Of a stretch of DNA of 64,000 nucleotides, positions 61,823 through 64,000 are shown piece by piece (position 1 is the first letter of the stretch; the number at the start of each line of letters is the position of its first letter). The DNA lies in NCBI RefSeq assembly GCF_000003815.2, contig NC_049989.1:18134684-18198683 (forward strand), written 5' to 3'. The notes under the pieces are model-generated. The model saw only the letters and a program-made list of their open reading frames with translations, ran no database searches and was not told where the DNA came from. A program made the position numbers and the translations under genes. The DNA comes from Branchiostoma floridae (lineage: Eukaryota; Chordata; Leptocardii; Amphioxiformes; Branchiostomatidae).

Positions 61823-62030
61823 CTGTAAATGCATGCAAGTTCGCAGGGATTTAATTTCGGGGTAGCAGGAAATAGGACTTTTAGCAGTAGTTTTAAGTTC
61901 GTGGTCGCACCATGCACTGTAGTCTCTTACTGCCATGGAAAATTGTTTGCGGCGGTTTTGAATTTGCGGTGAAGGGGCCACCACGAAAGTCACGAACATC
62001 AAACCACCGCAAAAGTTTCTGCATTTACAG
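61823..62030. mobile_element. TACTGTAAATGCA-type MITE, full copy
   Basis: TA-flanked (61821-61822, 62031-62032), ends CTGTAAATGCA and TGCATTTACAG. Internal GCGGT motifs are partly decayed. Confidence 0.8.
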
Positions 62031-62032
62031 TA

Positions 62033-63350
62033 TGAAGCCCTGGTTTGTCTAGATGAATCAATGAAGACGTCAATGTCATAGTTGTGTGAGATTTATGAAG
62101 GATCGTTAATGAGCATGATATTGCCCGTATTGGAGTCAAATGGGAAGTGAATTATTCCAATAGACCCCCTTAGGAATTTGTCAAATAGTGGGTCTGGTAT
62201 TTATTATCTGCTGGTACATATTTTCAATTGCTGATGTGGAGCTTTGCATGCTTGAACTTAACTATAAACCATTATGTATAATCAGTAAATCAACATATCA
62301 AAAGCAATGTAAACATCTAGATTTTAAAGTAAAAAATATTTTTACACAGGTGCAAGATTTTAAGTGCTTATGTCAAACTTCAACATTTCCTGATTATGTT
62401 CTGCAAATCAGGTATAACAGTATTTTTTTCGTCTATCAACATTAATGATGACTAATAAAACACTTAGTATAGCTATAGTATAGAAACAAACAAAGACATT
62501 AACGTTTTTTTGCTCATATCTTCAATGCACTTTGCAAAAGGGTTTTTTTGTCTCTCCTTTTAATTTTACAAAAAAGCAAAGCAGAAGTGGGTGCCAATAC
62601 AAAATTCTATGTCGTGTTACACCTTACAATTTTGCACAAATGTGAGTCCTCAGGATCAAGGTCATTACTTTTGAGGTCATCCGACCTTGAAGCATGTATA
62701 AGTAACCTTAAACCTTAGACCCTAGGAATGAAGGATCAAATTCAGTCTTCAAACAGTTCCTGTCCATGAGAAATCATTTCTGCGCCTGACATCTTACTGT
62801 TCATCAATAAATTCACATTACAAAGGTAAGAGGATGAACGATATCCTTGAAGGACACACCATAGGATTTTGTATGCTGATTTAAATCCCTCATTGGTTCC
62901 GCCCACCCCCCTCTTGTAGTGGTACAGCCCAGAGGTGTCGCTTCACCCTTAACTAGGGTCATGTTTCCATATACAGTTCTCAGGCTTTCATGTCATTGTG
63001 CAGCTGTTTTCTGTGATTGGTTTCCCCCGCACATAATGGGGTCATTCCGAGGGCCTCTCATACTTGTGCTGATCACTAGAGATCCAGGGCTGACCCATGC
63101 AAGGGCTACGAAATCTATAACAATTTTACTACTTATTGAACAGTACAAATTAGTTATGACCCCATATATTAGTGTATGCGTCACTCTGTTTTTCTTGCAA
63201 ATTTGAGAAAATTTGCATCACAAGCTATGAAATGATAGACTTAAATTTGCTTTTTGAATCTACCAACCCCCCCTCCCCTGATGAAAAATGGGCACCCCCC
63301 TCTATGGTGTAATGACCTGTATACATGTTGTATACCACAAACCACCAGCA
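62033..63350. other. Gene-free stretch
   Basis: AT-rich, with short frames only. No repeat or exon recognised. Confidence 0.5.
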
Positions 63351-63459
63351 GCCACTAAGGATCACCTCCGATCCCCCACACAGGGACTCTGAAGTCCCTT
63401 CCCTTCCTGGAAATAACTTTAAGAAGGTTTAAGCTGAGTGTGGTCTGACAGGGAGCATT

Positions 63460-63567
63460 ACACCATGTAAGCCGCCCCGCACGCTTTACATGTAAACAGC
63501 TGAGTCCTGGTGGCAAGTTCCCTCGTCGCTCGTTAGAGAGAGGTGGCGGCTCGTTTTCGCTCGGATC
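63460..63567 (+). promoter_or_regulatory. Candidate 5' leader/promoter of the last gene
   Basis: CpG-rich sequence (GCCGCCCCGCACGC; CCCTCGTCGCTCG) with the palindrome TTTACATGTAAA just upstream of the ATG exon. Inference from position and composition. Confidence 0.3.
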
Positions 63568-63642
63568 ATGCCTCTCAAGTACCTGAGGAAACGGGGACTT
63601 GTCTTGAAGAAGTGGACCTTCAGGCACTTTGGACGTCTTAAG
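63568..63642 (+). CDS. Candidate first coding exon, basic N-terminus
   Basis: ATG at 63568 begins MPLKYLRKRGLVLKKWTF, followed by RHFGRLK, then the donor AAG|GTATGA, 25 codons, phase 0. An in-frame TAA at 63493-63495 lies upstream, so this ATG is the first in its frame. The peptide is strongly basic and amphipathic. It could be an alternative first exon of the gene that starts at 56346, since both are on the + strand and end in phase 0, or the start of another gene running out of the window. No family recognised. Confidence 0.5.
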
Positions 63643-64000
63643 GTATGATGAACGTGTCTTCAAGAAGAGGATTTTTAAGCTTTTGCTCCATGTAGAGTAA
63701 ATCACTTTGTCTTCTCGGTACCAAATTGTCACTGTCAGAGAAAATTTAACGTGTTCTTGGAACGAAATGTTCACCGTGGCGGCAGATGCGTGTAAAAAAA
63801 GTCAGCGATTTATTCGTTATTGATAATGATAAGTTTGTGTTACAGTCGTCACCATGAAGACTGTAAATATAACAATTATACATTGAAAATCAGGAATTGC
63901 AGTACACACAGCAGTCTGTAAAACGTCTTGTCAGTGTCAGCATAGTGCCTGCCAGAGGTCGAGAAATATAGAGATGATTGGGTATAATATAGACCTTCAG

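Noticed and set aside
1-64000. CRISPR arrays, operons, prokaryotic promoters
   Set aside because: The window is eukaryotic; repeats present are transposons, minisatellites and coding repeats without regular spacers.

Overview
The window looks like invertebrate-deuterostome nuclear DNA, most probably amphioxus (Branchiostoma). This assignment is inference: AT-rich introns, a very dense load of small inverted-repeat transposons, tRNA-derived repeats, a Ty3/Gypsy element, and introns with GT-AG borders. One 100-base assembly gap (10422-10521) shows it is a scaffold piece. No prokaryotic features are present.

Layout. 1-11100 is gene-free and packed with short DNA transposons: a Harbinger-like element with TTA target duplication, hAT-like and TA-flanked elements, and SINE fragments. 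11100-11480 is a CpG-rich, promoter-like stretch. 13637-36045 carries the main gene (gene 1, + strand): five very small phase-0 exons followed by one exon of 13.8 kb, encoding a predicted protein of about 4,718 residues. It has two long tandem arrays of ~50-residue units, then short 'FDFSR..WT' and 'PGEM.ITYVEDGK' motifs, a proline-rich tail and a basic C-terminus. I do not recognise the family. A long 3' region with several polyadenylation signals follows (to ~40 kb). 41094-44504 is a second, two-exon gene (gene 2, ~788 residues, + strand). It shares the WT and PGEM motifs with gene 1, so the pair look like diverged neighbours of one family; gene 2 also carries repeated R-R-[ED]-S phosphosite-like motifs.

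44.5-49.5 kb holds the 3' end of gene 2, a tRNA-like repeat, a piggyBac-like 1.1-kb element and a ~210-bp tandem duplication. 49499-55185 is a minus-strand Ty3/Gypsy retrotransposon with an intact pol frame (protease, RT, RNase H, integrase). Most of its 5' LTR and gag is deleted, but a textbook -1 frameshift signal survives at the gag-pol junction. 56.1-64 kb is mostly intergenic or intronic with more MITEs, plus two short candidate first coding exons (56346-56366 and 63568-63642) of a gene or genes continuing beyond the window.

Gene 1 and gene 2 are probably structural or scaffold proteins: repetitive, charged, nearly cysteine-free, with no enzymatic motif visible. Their motif sharing and adjacency are the most interesting biology here.
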